Below, one piece after another: positions 1 to 6,601 of a stretch of 8,761 bases of DNA (the stretch's first letter is position 1; each line of letters begins with the position of its first letter). Source of the stretch: Deltaproteobacteria bacterium (GTDB taxonomy: Bacteria > Desulfobacterota > Dissulfuribacteria > Dissulfuribacterales > JALVPX01); NCBI GenBank assembly GCA_027031565.1, contig JALVPX010000011.1:1-8761 (forward strand), given 5' to 3'. The translations under genes were made by a program, and so were the position numbers. The notes under the pieces were generated by a model, which had not been told where the DNA came from, searched no databases, and saw nothing but the letters and a program-made list of their open reading frames with translations.

Positions 1-156
1 AAAAATCTGAATCTAGAGCAAGTTGGTTTTCCCGCTCTCGTCTCCAAAATGGCCTTTGACCATTCACTGATATATGGTGCAGGCGCAGTTATCATAGCCA
101 TATTTGCAGGATTACTAATGGGAATCTTGTTCAAGGGCAAAGGAGGCGCTCATTAA
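1..156 (+). CDS. C-terminal end of an unidentified membrane protein (partial)
   Basis: Frame 1 is open from the first base to the TAA at 154-156 and gives 51 residues; the start lies outside the window. Residues 22-44 (from SLIYGAGAV to GILF) are a continuous hydrophobic, Gly/Ala-rich stretch long enough for one membrane helix. A short basic tail (KGKGGAH) follows, so by the positive-inside rule the C-terminus is probably cytoplasmic. The preceding segment is amphipathic. This looks like the last helix of a transporter or other polytopic inner-membrane protein, but too little is visible to name a family. Its last codons contain the AGGAGG that serves the next start, and its stop overlaps an ATG (TAATG), so it probably belongs to the same operon as the gene at 170. 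Confidence 0.7.
   Translation, partial: KNLNLEQVGFPALVSKMAFDHSLIYGAGAVIIAIFAGLLMGILFKGKGGAH
141..146 (+). promoter_or_regulatory. Strong Shine-Dalgarno (AGGAGG) inside the upstream gene's end
   Basis: AGGAGG lies 9 nt before the ATG at 156, which is ideal spacing, but 23 nt before the ATG at 170 that opens the 853-codon gene. The frame of the large gene has a TAA at 167-169 immediately before ATG 170, so no earlier start is possible in that frame. The best ribosome-binding site in this junction therefore points at an 8-codon reading frame and not at the large gene. Confidence 0.7.
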
Positions 157-182
157 TGGTTCATCTTAAATGTTCAAGATAA
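156..182 (+). other. Possible 8-codon coupling minicistron (MVHLKCSR)
   Basis: ATG 156-158 overlaps the stop of the membrane-protein gene (TAATG), follows AGGAGG by 9 nt, and reads eight codons to TAA 180-182. The stop lies 8 nt past the ATG (170-172) of the dikinase-like gene. The arrangement would allow ribosomes to terminate and re-initiate on ATG 170. It could also be chance, or reflect a small indel that split off the true N-terminus. The peptide itself has no recognisable function. Confidence 0.3.
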
Positions 183-2731
183 ATGACCTAATAAAAAATC
201 TTCTCAAATCGAGCGGTCCAAGCGGGGGCCGCTCTTTCAAGGAACTTTTCGAACTTTTTCGAGAAATACTGACCCTCAACAGCGCAATCCTTGATCAGAT
301 ATCAGAAGCAAATCAAACACTGGGAGGGGATTTTGTCTTTGATAAGCATTTCATCGAAACCTTTGTAGAGGATCTCTCTACAAATGTACAGAAACTAATT
401 TTTGCACTGAATGAAATGGTCCCTGTCAAATATGATGGCCTTATCGATGCTTATAAGAAGATCGAATCTGATATCAGGGCAATTCTTGAAGGCCGTTATA
501 TTGGAGTAGAAAAATACATTTTGTTCTATGATGAAATCAAAAAATGGGATGAGGATTCTGTAGGCAGTAAAAACGCTTTTCTTTGCCAGTTACAACCAAA
601 TTTAAATTTCAAGATACCCCAAGGCTTTGCCATCACCTTTTATGCCTACCATCAATTTTTGGCCAAACAAGGCCTTTTGGCAAAGATAAAGGAAATTTTG
701 AACTCCATGGATAAAGGAGAGTGTTCCTTTCAGGGGGCCTCAAAGATGATTCAAAATGAAATATTGAAGGCCCGCATTCCCCATGATTTGAAACATGATA
801 TAAAAGAGGCCGTTGCCAGATTAAAAAAACAGCTCGAAAAATCCCCCCTCCTGGCCATAAGAAGCAGCGCCTATGGTGAAGATAGTGAACACTCCTTTGC
901 TGGCCTATATGACACCGTCTTGGGCGTTGATGAACATGGCATATTGGATGCATACAAGCGTGTTATAGCTAGTACTTTTAATGCGAATGCACTGGAATAC
1001 AGAAAAAAAATTGGCTTTAAAGAGGATGAGACCTTAATGGCCGTTGGATGTCAGGAACTCATAAATTCGCAGGTAAGCGGCATTGTTTACAGCCTCAATC
1101 CAGTTGATCCAGCCAGTGACACCTTGATTGTCAGCTCAACATGGGGAATTGGGGGATTAATAGTATCAGGGCGTGAAACCGGAGACACTTTCTTCATCAA
1201 CAGAAAAAACAGGAAAATAAATTCTGTTCAAATTTCTTGGAAAACCTATAAGCAGAAGCTGATCGGCAAAAATAAAATCGAGACCGTGGAAGTAGATGAA
1301 AATTTGAGGGCAAAACCTAGTCTCACTGTAGAACAGGTAAAAAATATTGCTGAATGCGCACTTGAAATCGAACGCTATTTCAAAAAACCACAAGACATTG
1401 AATTTGCCATCGCCAATGGTGAATTGGTGATCCTGCAGGCGCGCCCTCTCAAAATAAAAACCGGACCAAACCTGCACACAAAGGACTTGGCCTCTTTGGA
1501 ACAGAGATACAATGTCCTAATTCGAGACCAAGGGGTTACAGCCCAGGAAGGCGTGGGAATCGGAGAGGTCTATGTCTTGAGGCAAGGTGAGGATTTGAGC
1601 AACGTTCCTGCCGGAGCCATTCTCGTTACAAAATTTGCATCTCCAAGGCTTGCCCCGTTGATTCCCAAAATATCGGGGCTGATCACCGAGATTGGGGCTG
1701 TAACAGGTCATTTGGCCACTATTTGCAGGGAATACATCCTGCCAACCCTGTTTAATGTTTCCGGTGCTATCTCCACTTTGAAAAACGAAGGCTTAGTGAC
1801 CCTTGATGCAACAGATAGGCGGGTCTATAGAGGCGAAGTAAAAGAGTTGTTTTTTTTCAACTTGGAACAAGAAAAAATTGCAGAAAGCTATGAGTACAGG
1901 CTTTTAAGAAGAATCCTCAGGAAAATAGAACCCCTCAACTTGATTGACCCTACAGACAAGAATTTCAGGCCTGAGAATTGTGAAACCTTCCATGATATTA
2001 CCAGATTTGTTCATGAAAAGGCGGTTGAGACCCTGGTTAATCTTCACTTTTCAGGCATAAACACAAAAGACGCCTCCATTAAAAGATTAAAATGGGATAT
2101 CCCTTTAGACCTTGTGATAATCGACGTGGGCGGTGGCCTTGTTGGCGAAAGCCAGATCGATTCAACAACCGTCACCCCTGAACACATTCAATCAATTCCC
2201 ATGAAGGCCATGATCGAAGGGCTTAAATGTCCTGGCGCCTGGGACAGCACACCTGTTTCCATCGATGTGTCCAGCTTCATGTCGAGCCTAACCCGTACTT
2301 TTTCAGCAGAACATACAGACCCGAAGGCTCTGGGCCAAAACCTTGCAGTAATCAGCAAACACTATGCAAATCTGAGCCTGAGGCTTGGCTACCACTTCAC
2401 AATGGTAGACGCTTATGTTTCGAAAAATATTACAGAAAATTATATTTATTTTAGGTTTTTTGGGGGAGTTACAGAAACAGAGCGCCGCAACAGACGCGCC
2501 AGGATGATACGAGAAGTCCTGTCTCACTATGACTTTATGGTCGATACAAGAGGGGACTTGGTTATAGGGCGAATCAAAAGACTGAATCAAGAAGAAATGG
2601 AAAAGAGATTATATCTGATTGGGATCTTGATAGGATTTACAAGGCAGCTTGATGTGATGATGACCAACGATGTGTGCATTTTTGAATTTAAAAACAAAAT
2701 TTGCCAGCTGATGGAGACTAAAAATGAGTGA
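170..2731 (+). CDS. PEP synthase-like ATP-grasp/phosphohistidine protein with non-PEP C-terminal domain (paralogue 1)
   Basis: This 853-residue, probably cytoplasmic protein is related to PEP synthase and pyruvate phosphate dikinase. Residues 20-110 are a predicted helical region containing LGGDFVFDKHF. Residues 120-430 are the ATP-grasp (PPDK N-terminal) domain: VGSKNAFL with Lys134, AIRSSAYGEDSEHSFAG with Arg231, QDIEF with Asp409 and Glu411, and LQARP with Gln423. Residues 460-560 are the swivelling domain, GAVTGHLATICRE, with His514 as the expected phospho-acceptor. From about residue 570 the PEP/pyruvate TIM barrel is absent. In its place is a domain shared with the two paralogues below, with Cys604-x3-His608-Asp609-x5-His615, IIDVGGG, GYHF and NYIYFRFFGG motifs. 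One ATP-grasp deviation: WGIGG has Gly329 where the two paralogues have Glu. Reaction and acceptor are unknown; calling it PpsA would be wrong. ATG 170 is the first possible start in frame, although its Shine-Dalgarno is 23 nt away. The end overlaps the receiver gene by 8 nt. Confidence 0.85.
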   Translation: MFKINDLIKNLLKSSGPSGGRSFKELFELFREILTLNSAILDQISEANQTLGGDFVFDKHFIETFVEDLSTNVQKLIFALNEMVPVKYDGLIDAYKKIESDIRAILEGRYIGVEKYILFYDEIKKWDEDSVGSKNAFLCQLQPNLNFKIPQGFAITFYAYHQFLAKQGLLAKIKEILNSMDKGECSFQGASKMIQNEILKARIPHDLKHDIKEAVARLKKQLEKSPLLAIRSSAYGEDSEHSFAGLYDTVLGVDEHGILDAYKRVIASTFNANALEYRKKIGFKEDETLMAVGCQELINSQVSGIVYSLNPVDPASDTLIVSSTWGIGGLIVSGRETGDTFFINRKNRKINSVQISWKTYKQKLIGKNKIETVEVDENLRAKPSLTVEQVKNIAECALEIERYFKKPQDIEFAIANGELVILQARPLKIKTGPNLHTKDLASLEQRYNVLIRDQGVTAQEGVGIGEVYVLRQGEDLSNVPAGAILVTKFASPRLAPLIPKISGLITEIGAVTGHLATICREYILPTLFNVSGAISTLKNEGLVTLDATDRRVYRGEVKELFFFNLEQEKIAESYEYRLLRRILRKIEPLNLIDPTDKNFRPENCETFHDITRFVHEKAVETLVNLHFSGINTKDASIKRLKWDIPLDLVIIDVGGGLVGESQIDSTTVTPEHIQSIPMKAMIEGLKCPGAWDSTPVSIDVSSFMSSLTRTFSAEHTDPKALGQNLAVISKHYANLSLRLGYHFTMVDAYVSKNITENYIYFRFFGGVTETERRNRRARMIREVLSHYDFMVDTRGDLVIGRIKRLNQEEMEKRLYLIGILIGFTRQLDVMMTNDVCIFEFKNKICQLMETKNE

Positions 2732-3116
2732 AAAAGACATTTCAATATTGATATTAGATGATGAACCCATAGTCGCCAAACGTCTCAAACCTGCACTGGA
2801 AAAAAAGGGATATAAGGTGGAGAGCTTTACACGCAGCACGGATGCCATGGAGAGGGTCAGAAAACAGAAATTTGATATAGTCATCACGGATCTGAAAATG
2901 GAGGGTATCTCTGGAATGGAGTTTTTGGAAGAAGTGAAAAGGCTTTGGCCTGATACAGAAATTATCGTGATCACCGGCTTTGCCACCATGGAAACGGCAA
3001 AAGAGTCATTTAAAAAAGGAGTTTTCGATTTCCTCGCCAAACCATTCAAGTTGGGCGAGATCGTGGAGATTGTCAGGAAGGCCGTGGAACACAAAAACAA
3101 GCAGCAACATTCCTGA
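2724..3116 (+). CDS. Stand-alone CheY-like response regulator receiver
   Basis: This 130-residue protein is a single receiver domain with no output domain. Visible landmarks are the acidic pair Asp12/Asp13 in ILDDEP, the phospho-acceptor Asp56 in VITDLKM, Thr84 in IVITGFAT and Lys106 in LAKPF, so it should be phosphorylatable. The ITGFATMETA stretch resembles receivers of NtrC-type regulators, but the protein ends soon after the last helix with a charged tail (HKNKQQHS). ATG 2724 overlaps the stop of the preceding gene (TGA 2729-2731), and GGAG at 2713-2716 lies 7 nt upstream, so translation is probably coupled to paralogue 1. No histidine kinase is visible in the window. It may be a phospho-relay partner or an allosteric partner of the flanking dikinase-like proteins; that part is inference. 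Confidence 0.93.
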   Translation: MSEKDISILILDDEPIVAKRLKPALEKKGYKVESFTRSTDAMERVRKQKFDIVITDLKMEGISGMEFLEEVKRLWPDTEIIVITGFATMETAKESFKKGVFDFLAKPFKLGEIVEIVRKAVEHKNKQQHS

Positions 3117-3139
3117 ACGACTACAGGAGAAGAAAACCA

Positions 3140-3907
3140 ATGGCAAAGGCGCTATTATACCTTGATGAAAATTTGGCATCGAGCATTGCCTTAAAATATG
3201 TAGACTACCTTAATTCTCTGATAGAATTAACAACCTCCATCATACATGTGGTCCAGTCGGACAACAAAAAACAGATAGCTCAAATATTGAAAGAAGGGGA
3301 GGCCACTATTTCGCGTCTGTTGAAGACAGAAAAGGTAAAATATGGCTTTAATGGGCCGCCAAAGATCAAAATGGGAGACAAAAGCAGGGAAGTGCTAAAG
3401 GAATTAAGGGAAGGCGCCTATGACATCTTTATTGAAGGGCATTCACCAGTCTCAAAAAGGGAAAATTTAAACGAAGTTACCTCATCAGAGCTTTACAGAA
3501 AATCTCCTTGCTCTATTCTCTATGTTAAAAATTTGTCCATATCCAGAACGATCGGGGTCCTGGTGGGGATGGAAACAGACCTTGATGCAATAGCTTATAC
3601 GCTTAACAAACTACTAAAAGAATCTGAAATGGATATTGAACTGATTTGTTACAACTATAAAGATGTAGACAATCTGGAATTTGTCGATGTCTCTGATATC
3701 GGGGCCATTGCCAAGTCAAGCCAGAAGATTCTGGAGCAACAGGGCTTAAATGTCTCGAACATTCACGGTGTGGTTGGCACACCGGAAGCGATGAGCGATT
3801 TTCTGTTAAATTATGCCTTTGTCGCATCCTGTTTTTCACCAAGAGAGCCGCTGATATTTGAAACACTAGCCCAGACCCAGAATTCGGTTCTTTTGTGTAA
3901 ACAGTAA
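3140..3907 (+). CDS. Universal stress protein (UspA-like), tandem and degenerate
   Basis: The 255-residue product looks like two Usp (Rossmann-like) halves, about residues 1-130 and 137-255. The first half ends in a Usp-type pattern: YDIFIEGH, then ELYRKSPCSILYVK, which corresponds to the usual 'VLRHAPCPVLVV' end strand. The ATP-binding signature G-x2-G-x9-G-(S/T) is recognisable only by spacing: Gly100, Pro103 in place of Gly, Val113 in place of Gly, then Thr114. Nucleotide binding in this half is therefore doubtful. The second half (IGVLVGMETDLDAIAYTLNKLL to SVLLCKQ) is more diverged, with no visible signature. ATG 3140 is preceded by AGGAG at 3125-3129 with 10-nt spacing and lies 23 bp after the receiver gene, consistent with one operon. 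The likely role is regulatory or stress sensing linked to the dikinase-like proteins; no specific ligand can be inferred. Confidence 0.7.
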   Translation: MAKALLYLDENLASSIALKYVDYLNSLIELTTSIIHVVQSDNKKQIAQILKEGEATISRLLKTEKVKYGFNGPPKIKMGDKSREVLKELREGAYDIFIEGHSPVSKRENLNEVTSSELYRKSPCSILYVKNLSISRTIGVLVGMETDLDAIAYTLNKLLKESEMDIELICYNYKDVDNLEFVDVSDIGAIAKSSQKILEQQGLNVSNIHGVVGTPEAMSDFLLNYAFVASCFSPREPLIFETLAQTQNSVLLCKQ

Positions 3908-4021
3908 TTATCAACTAGACTCATGGAACCGGGTGCCAAATAGTGTAATACGTTATTATCAAACAAACAGCAGGATTAGGGGCGATAATATGATAAAATA
4001 ATAAAAATTTGCTGGGATTTT

Positions 4022-4029
4022 GAGGTGAT
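4022..4029 (+). promoter_or_regulatory. Strong Shine-Dalgarno (GAGGTGAT) far upstream of the annotated ATG
   Basis: GAGGTGAT matches the 16S anti-Shine-Dalgarno sequence over 8 nt but lies 47 nt before ATG 4077. The 15 nt directly ahead of ATG 4077 contain no purine-rich ribosome-binding site. The only in-frame near-start codon at suitable distance is ATC 4038-4040, beginning 8 nt after this site. The in-frame stop TGA at 4026-4028 lies within the site itself. Initiation at ATC would add 13 residues to the next protein. Confidence 0.5.
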
Positions 4030-4040
4030 TTTACAATATC

Positions 4041-4063
4041 AGAGCTGCAAAAAGCAGCTTTTT
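4041..4063 (+). terminator. Hairpin followed by a short T run (terminator-like or translational-control hairpin)
   Basis: AGCTGC (4043-4048) and GCAGCT (4054-4059) form a perfect 6-bp stem around an AAAAA loop. The stem extends to 8 bp if A4041 and G4042 pair with T4061 and T4060. Only a short T run (to 4063) follows. It could terminate the upstream transcript, but the U tract is weak and partly used in the stem, and it sits after a strong ribosome-binding site and just before ATG 4077. A role in attenuation or translation of the next gene is equally possible. Confidence 0.4.
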
Positions 4064-4076
4064 AGAACACTACGAC

Positions 4077-6590
4077 ATGGAAAAAAAATATTCTAGGCCG
4101 CTGAAAAGGGTTTTTCAATACTTCAGGAGCATCCTGGAGCTTAACAACAAAGTCCTTGAGGAGATTGCAAACGCAGAAAAGATCTTAGGCGGCAACTATC
4201 TTTTTGACAAAGCGTTTTTAGCCAGTTTCGTAACAAAGGTTTGTGAAACAACCCGCGAAGCAATCTACAATCTCAACTCGCTTTCAAATGGCAGTTACCT
4301 GGTTTTATACGACATATTAGAATCAATCAGGTTTAATCTGGAAGACATCGTCTCCGGGGGCGCTGGCCCCTTTAGCAACCGCTTGACCCTTTCTTATACT
4401 GAAATCAACAGAGATCTTGATGACATAGTTGGTGCAAAAAACGCTAATCTTGCCGATATTTATAATAATTTTCAAATAAAGGTGCCTGACGGATTTGCTA
4501 TCACCAAGCAGGCGTATCTGCTCTTCCTCGATTCAAACAACATCATCCCCCAAATTGAGGCTATGTATGACAAAGCGCCTAGTTCGGAAGACCTTGGGGC
4601 GGAGTTGGAGGCTATATTTAATAAGGCACGCGTACCTGATGAGTTAAAGGTGGCAGTCTATGAAGAGCTTATCAGCCTCTTTAAACGTTTGGGAAGGGAA
4701 AAACGGCTTGCAGTAAGGAGTAGCGCTATTGGAGAAGACACCGAAAGGAGTTTTGCCGGCCAGTTTCATTCCATTTTGAATGTGGAACCTGACCAAGTCT
4801 TAGATGCATATAAAAAAGTCATCATGGCTCGCTTTATGCCACACGTTAAGGATTATATAGGGCATGCAAGCGATTTATTGACAACTCCTGTAGCAGTTGG
4901 TGTTCAGGAAATGATTGATGCCCAAGTATCGGGAGTTACTTACACGATGGATCCTCTTGGGCAATCAAAAGACTGCCTTGTTATATCGGCTGTAGAAGGT
5001 ATGGGTGAAAAACTGGTAGGTGGTCATCATTCAGGCGATCAATATCTTGCAAAAAGGGCTTATCCTTTCTCTTTAATATCAAGCCTCATCACTGAAAAAT
5101 CGATAAAGCATAAGCTTCCACCTGGCAAAGAGCCACTGGAAATGGTGACCACTCACATGCGGAGGGGGTCTTCGCTACTGGACGTAAAAACCCTGAAAAA
5201 AATAGCAGAAGCTGCCATGCTTTGTGAAAAGGCTTTTGGCAATCCAAGGGATCTCGAATGGGCTATCAACGAGTACAATGAATTTATCATATTGCAGAAC
5301 AGGCGCCTTGGAATCCAGTCAGTGCCTGAGCCCATGAATGCCGACATCGAGAAAATACTCCGGAAATTCCCGGTGATAATGGATGGCCTTGGTCAGACAG
5401 CGCAGCTTGGAATAGCCTCAGGACGAGTTGTATTTGTGCATCCTGATGATGACCCTGAAAATGTACCAGTTGGGGCCATTATTGTTGCTAAGTATGCACA
5501 TCCCAAACTAAGCAGAGTGCTGAAAAAGGCTTCAGCCATCTTGACAGATGTTGGAAGCTCTACCGGGCATCTGGCCACTATTGCCAGGGAATACCGGGTT
5601 CCGGCCATCTTTGGTACGGGAAAGGCAACACAATTGCTAAAAGATGGCATGGAAGTAACTGTCGACGCTGATGAAAAACGAGTTTATGAAGGGATCATAG
5701 AAGAACTTGTGGAGGTGGAAGCGAGACGTGACTGGGAATATCTTGAAGAGCCTGAAATAAAAATCCTGAGAAGAATACTCAGCTATGTTTCCCCTCTCTA
5801 TCTTGTAGACCCCACATCCAAGGATTTTTTACCTGAAAAGTGCAAGACCATTCATGACATTATTCACTTTTGTCATGTCAAGGCCGTGGAATCGCTTATT
5901 GAGCAATTCTCGTCTCTTAAATCCTTTGGCAAGGAACAAGTACTTGAGCTAAAGGCCTCCATACCTATCAAGATAAATGTGATAGATATAGGCTCTGGTG
6001 TTGAAGCTGATGACAGTGCAAGGGCCGTCTCTCCAGAACAGATAAGAAGTGTTCCCTTCAAGGCCTTGCTCACGGGATTACTGAGAAAAGAAGCCTGGGA
6101 TACAGAACCGGCCCCTTTTGGTCTTGGGGATCTCTTTTCGAGTATGGTCAGACCGGTCAGCATGTTGACTAATCCTCCTGAATATTCTGGCCAGAATCTG
6201 GCCATAGTTGCTTCAGATTACATGAACCTCAGCCTGCTCCTTGGGTATCATTTCAACGTGATTGATTCATATGTGTGTACTGAGCCAGACAACAACTATA
6301 TCTATTTCCGTTTTGCCGGCGGTTTTGCAGAAGAATCAAAAAGGCGCAAAAGGGCAGAACTTTTAAGATGGATATTGGAGAGCCTGGGTTTCAAGGCAGA
6401 AACAAGAAAAGACATTGTGATAGGCAAACTGAAAGGGGTAGAAGATTATGAGATTGTAAAGACTCTTCAGCATATAGGAGAACTCATTGCCTTTACCAGA
6501 CAACTAGACGTGAGAATGGCTGACGAACAAGCGGTTGAGCGTTTCTTCCACAAGTTTGTCGATCTCTGTGGCGCATCTTGCAAGCTTTAG
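4077..6590 (+). CDS. PEP synthase-like ATP-grasp/phosphohistidine protein with non-PEP C-terminal domain (paralogue 2)
   Basis: This 837-residue protein has the same architecture as paralogue 1 and is clearly closer to it than to paralogue 3. The helical N-terminal region has LGGNYLFDKAF. The ATP-grasp domain has VGAKNANL with Lys121, AVRSSAIGEDTERSFAG with Arg214, GMGE with Glu311, RDLEW with Asp392 and Glu394, and Gln407. The swivelling domain has GSSTGHLATIAREY with His498. The C-terminal domain has Cys589-x3-His593-Asp594-x5-His600, VIDIGSG, VPFKAL, GQNLAI, GYHF and NYIYFRFAGG. Oddity: the strand carrying Gln407 reads LQNRRL where the family usually has LQxRP. The PEP/pyruvate barrel is absent, so the phosphate acceptor is unknown. 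ATG 4077 has no nearby Shine-Dalgarno; ATC 4038, after GAGGTGAT, would give 850 residues and an N-terminal lead-in length almost equal to that of paralogue 1. Paralogue 3 begins 11 bp after its stop. Confidence 0.85.
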   Translation: MEKKYSRPLKRVFQYFRSILELNNKVLEEIANAEKILGGNYLFDKAFLASFVTKVCETTREAIYNLNSLSNGSYLVLYDILESIRFNLEDIVSGGAGPFSNRLTLSYTEINRDLDDIVGAKNANLADIYNNFQIKVPDGFAITKQAYLLFLDSNNIIPQIEAMYDKAPSSEDLGAELEAIFNKARVPDELKVAVYEELISLFKRLGREKRLAVRSSAIGEDTERSFAGQFHSILNVEPDQVLDAYKKVIMARFMPHVKDYIGHASDLLTTPVAVGVQEMIDAQVSGVTYTMDPLGQSKDCLVISAVEGMGEKLVGGHHSGDQYLAKRAYPFSLISSLITEKSIKHKLPPGKEPLEMVTTHMRRGSSLLDVKTLKKIAEAAMLCEKAFGNPRDLEWAINEYNEFIILQNRRLGIQSVPEPMNADIEKILRKFPVIMDGLGQTAQLGIASGRVVFVHPDDDPENVPVGAIIVAKYAHPKLSRVLKKASAILTDVGSSTGHLATIAREYRVPAIFGTGKATQLLKDGMEVTVDADEKRVYEGIIEELVEVEARRDWEYLEEPEIKILRRILSYVSPLYLVDPTSKDFLPEKCKTIHDIIHFCHVKAVESLIEQFSSLKSFGKEQVLELKASIPIKINVIDIGSGVEADDSARAVSPEQIRSVPFKALLTGLLRKEAWDTEPAPFGLGDLFSSMVRPVSMLTNPPEYSGQNLAIVASDYMNLSLLLGYHFNVIDSYVCTEPDNNYIYFRFAGGFAEESKRRKRAELLRWILESLGFKAETRKDIVIGKLKGVEDYEIVKTLQHIGELIAFTRQLDVRMADEQAVERFFHKFVDLCGASCKL

Positions 6591-6601
6591 GTAGCAATTT
6601 C

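Larger units (their letters stand above)
3908..4076 (+). other. AT-rich intergenic region between Usp gene and second dikinase-like gene
   Basis: This is the only substantial non-coding gap. It holds TAATA(3946-3950)-CGT-TATTA(3954-3958), a short palindrome. TATTATC (3954-3960) is also an exact inverted repeat of GATAATA (3984-3990). An AT-rich block follows, with -10-like hexamers (GATAAT 3984-3989, TAAAAT 3994-3999) but no convincing -35 box at 16-18 nt and no sigma-54 GG-N10-GC pattern that I trust. Then come a strong Shine-Dalgarno (4022-4029) and a hairpin (4041-4061). It may separate two transcription units and contain a promoter or operator for the second gene, but no promoter can be assigned by eye. 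Confidence 0.5.

Noticed and set aside
156..172. Programmed -1 frameshift joining ATG 156 to the large gene
   Set aside because: Slipping from AAA (168-170) would place the P-site on TAA (167-169), and no slippery heptamer is present; re-initiation is simpler.
170..2731. Annotating the large genes as ppsA or ppdK
   Set aside because: Only the ATP-grasp and phosphohistidine modules match; the PEP/pyruvate barrel motifs needed for that reaction are not visible in any of the three.
2609..3100. Minus-strand open frame of 163 codons
   Set aside because: It lies antisense over the end of paralogue 1 and the receiver gene, both clearly coding by motif; it has no recognisable motifs.
2980..3165. 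Plus-strand 61-codon frame bridging the receiver and Usp genes
   Set aside because: It is out of frame over the receiver's conserved ITGFAT and AKPF region and has no features of its own.
3893..3921. Sigma-70 promoter TTGTGT/TAGACT at the end of the Usp gene
   Set aside because: Only 3 of 6 and 4 of 6 consensus matches; expected by chance in AT-rich DNA.
3923..3943. Six-codon frame MEPGAK in the intergenic gap
   Set aside because: No ribosome-binding site precedes it and its length is within chance expectation.
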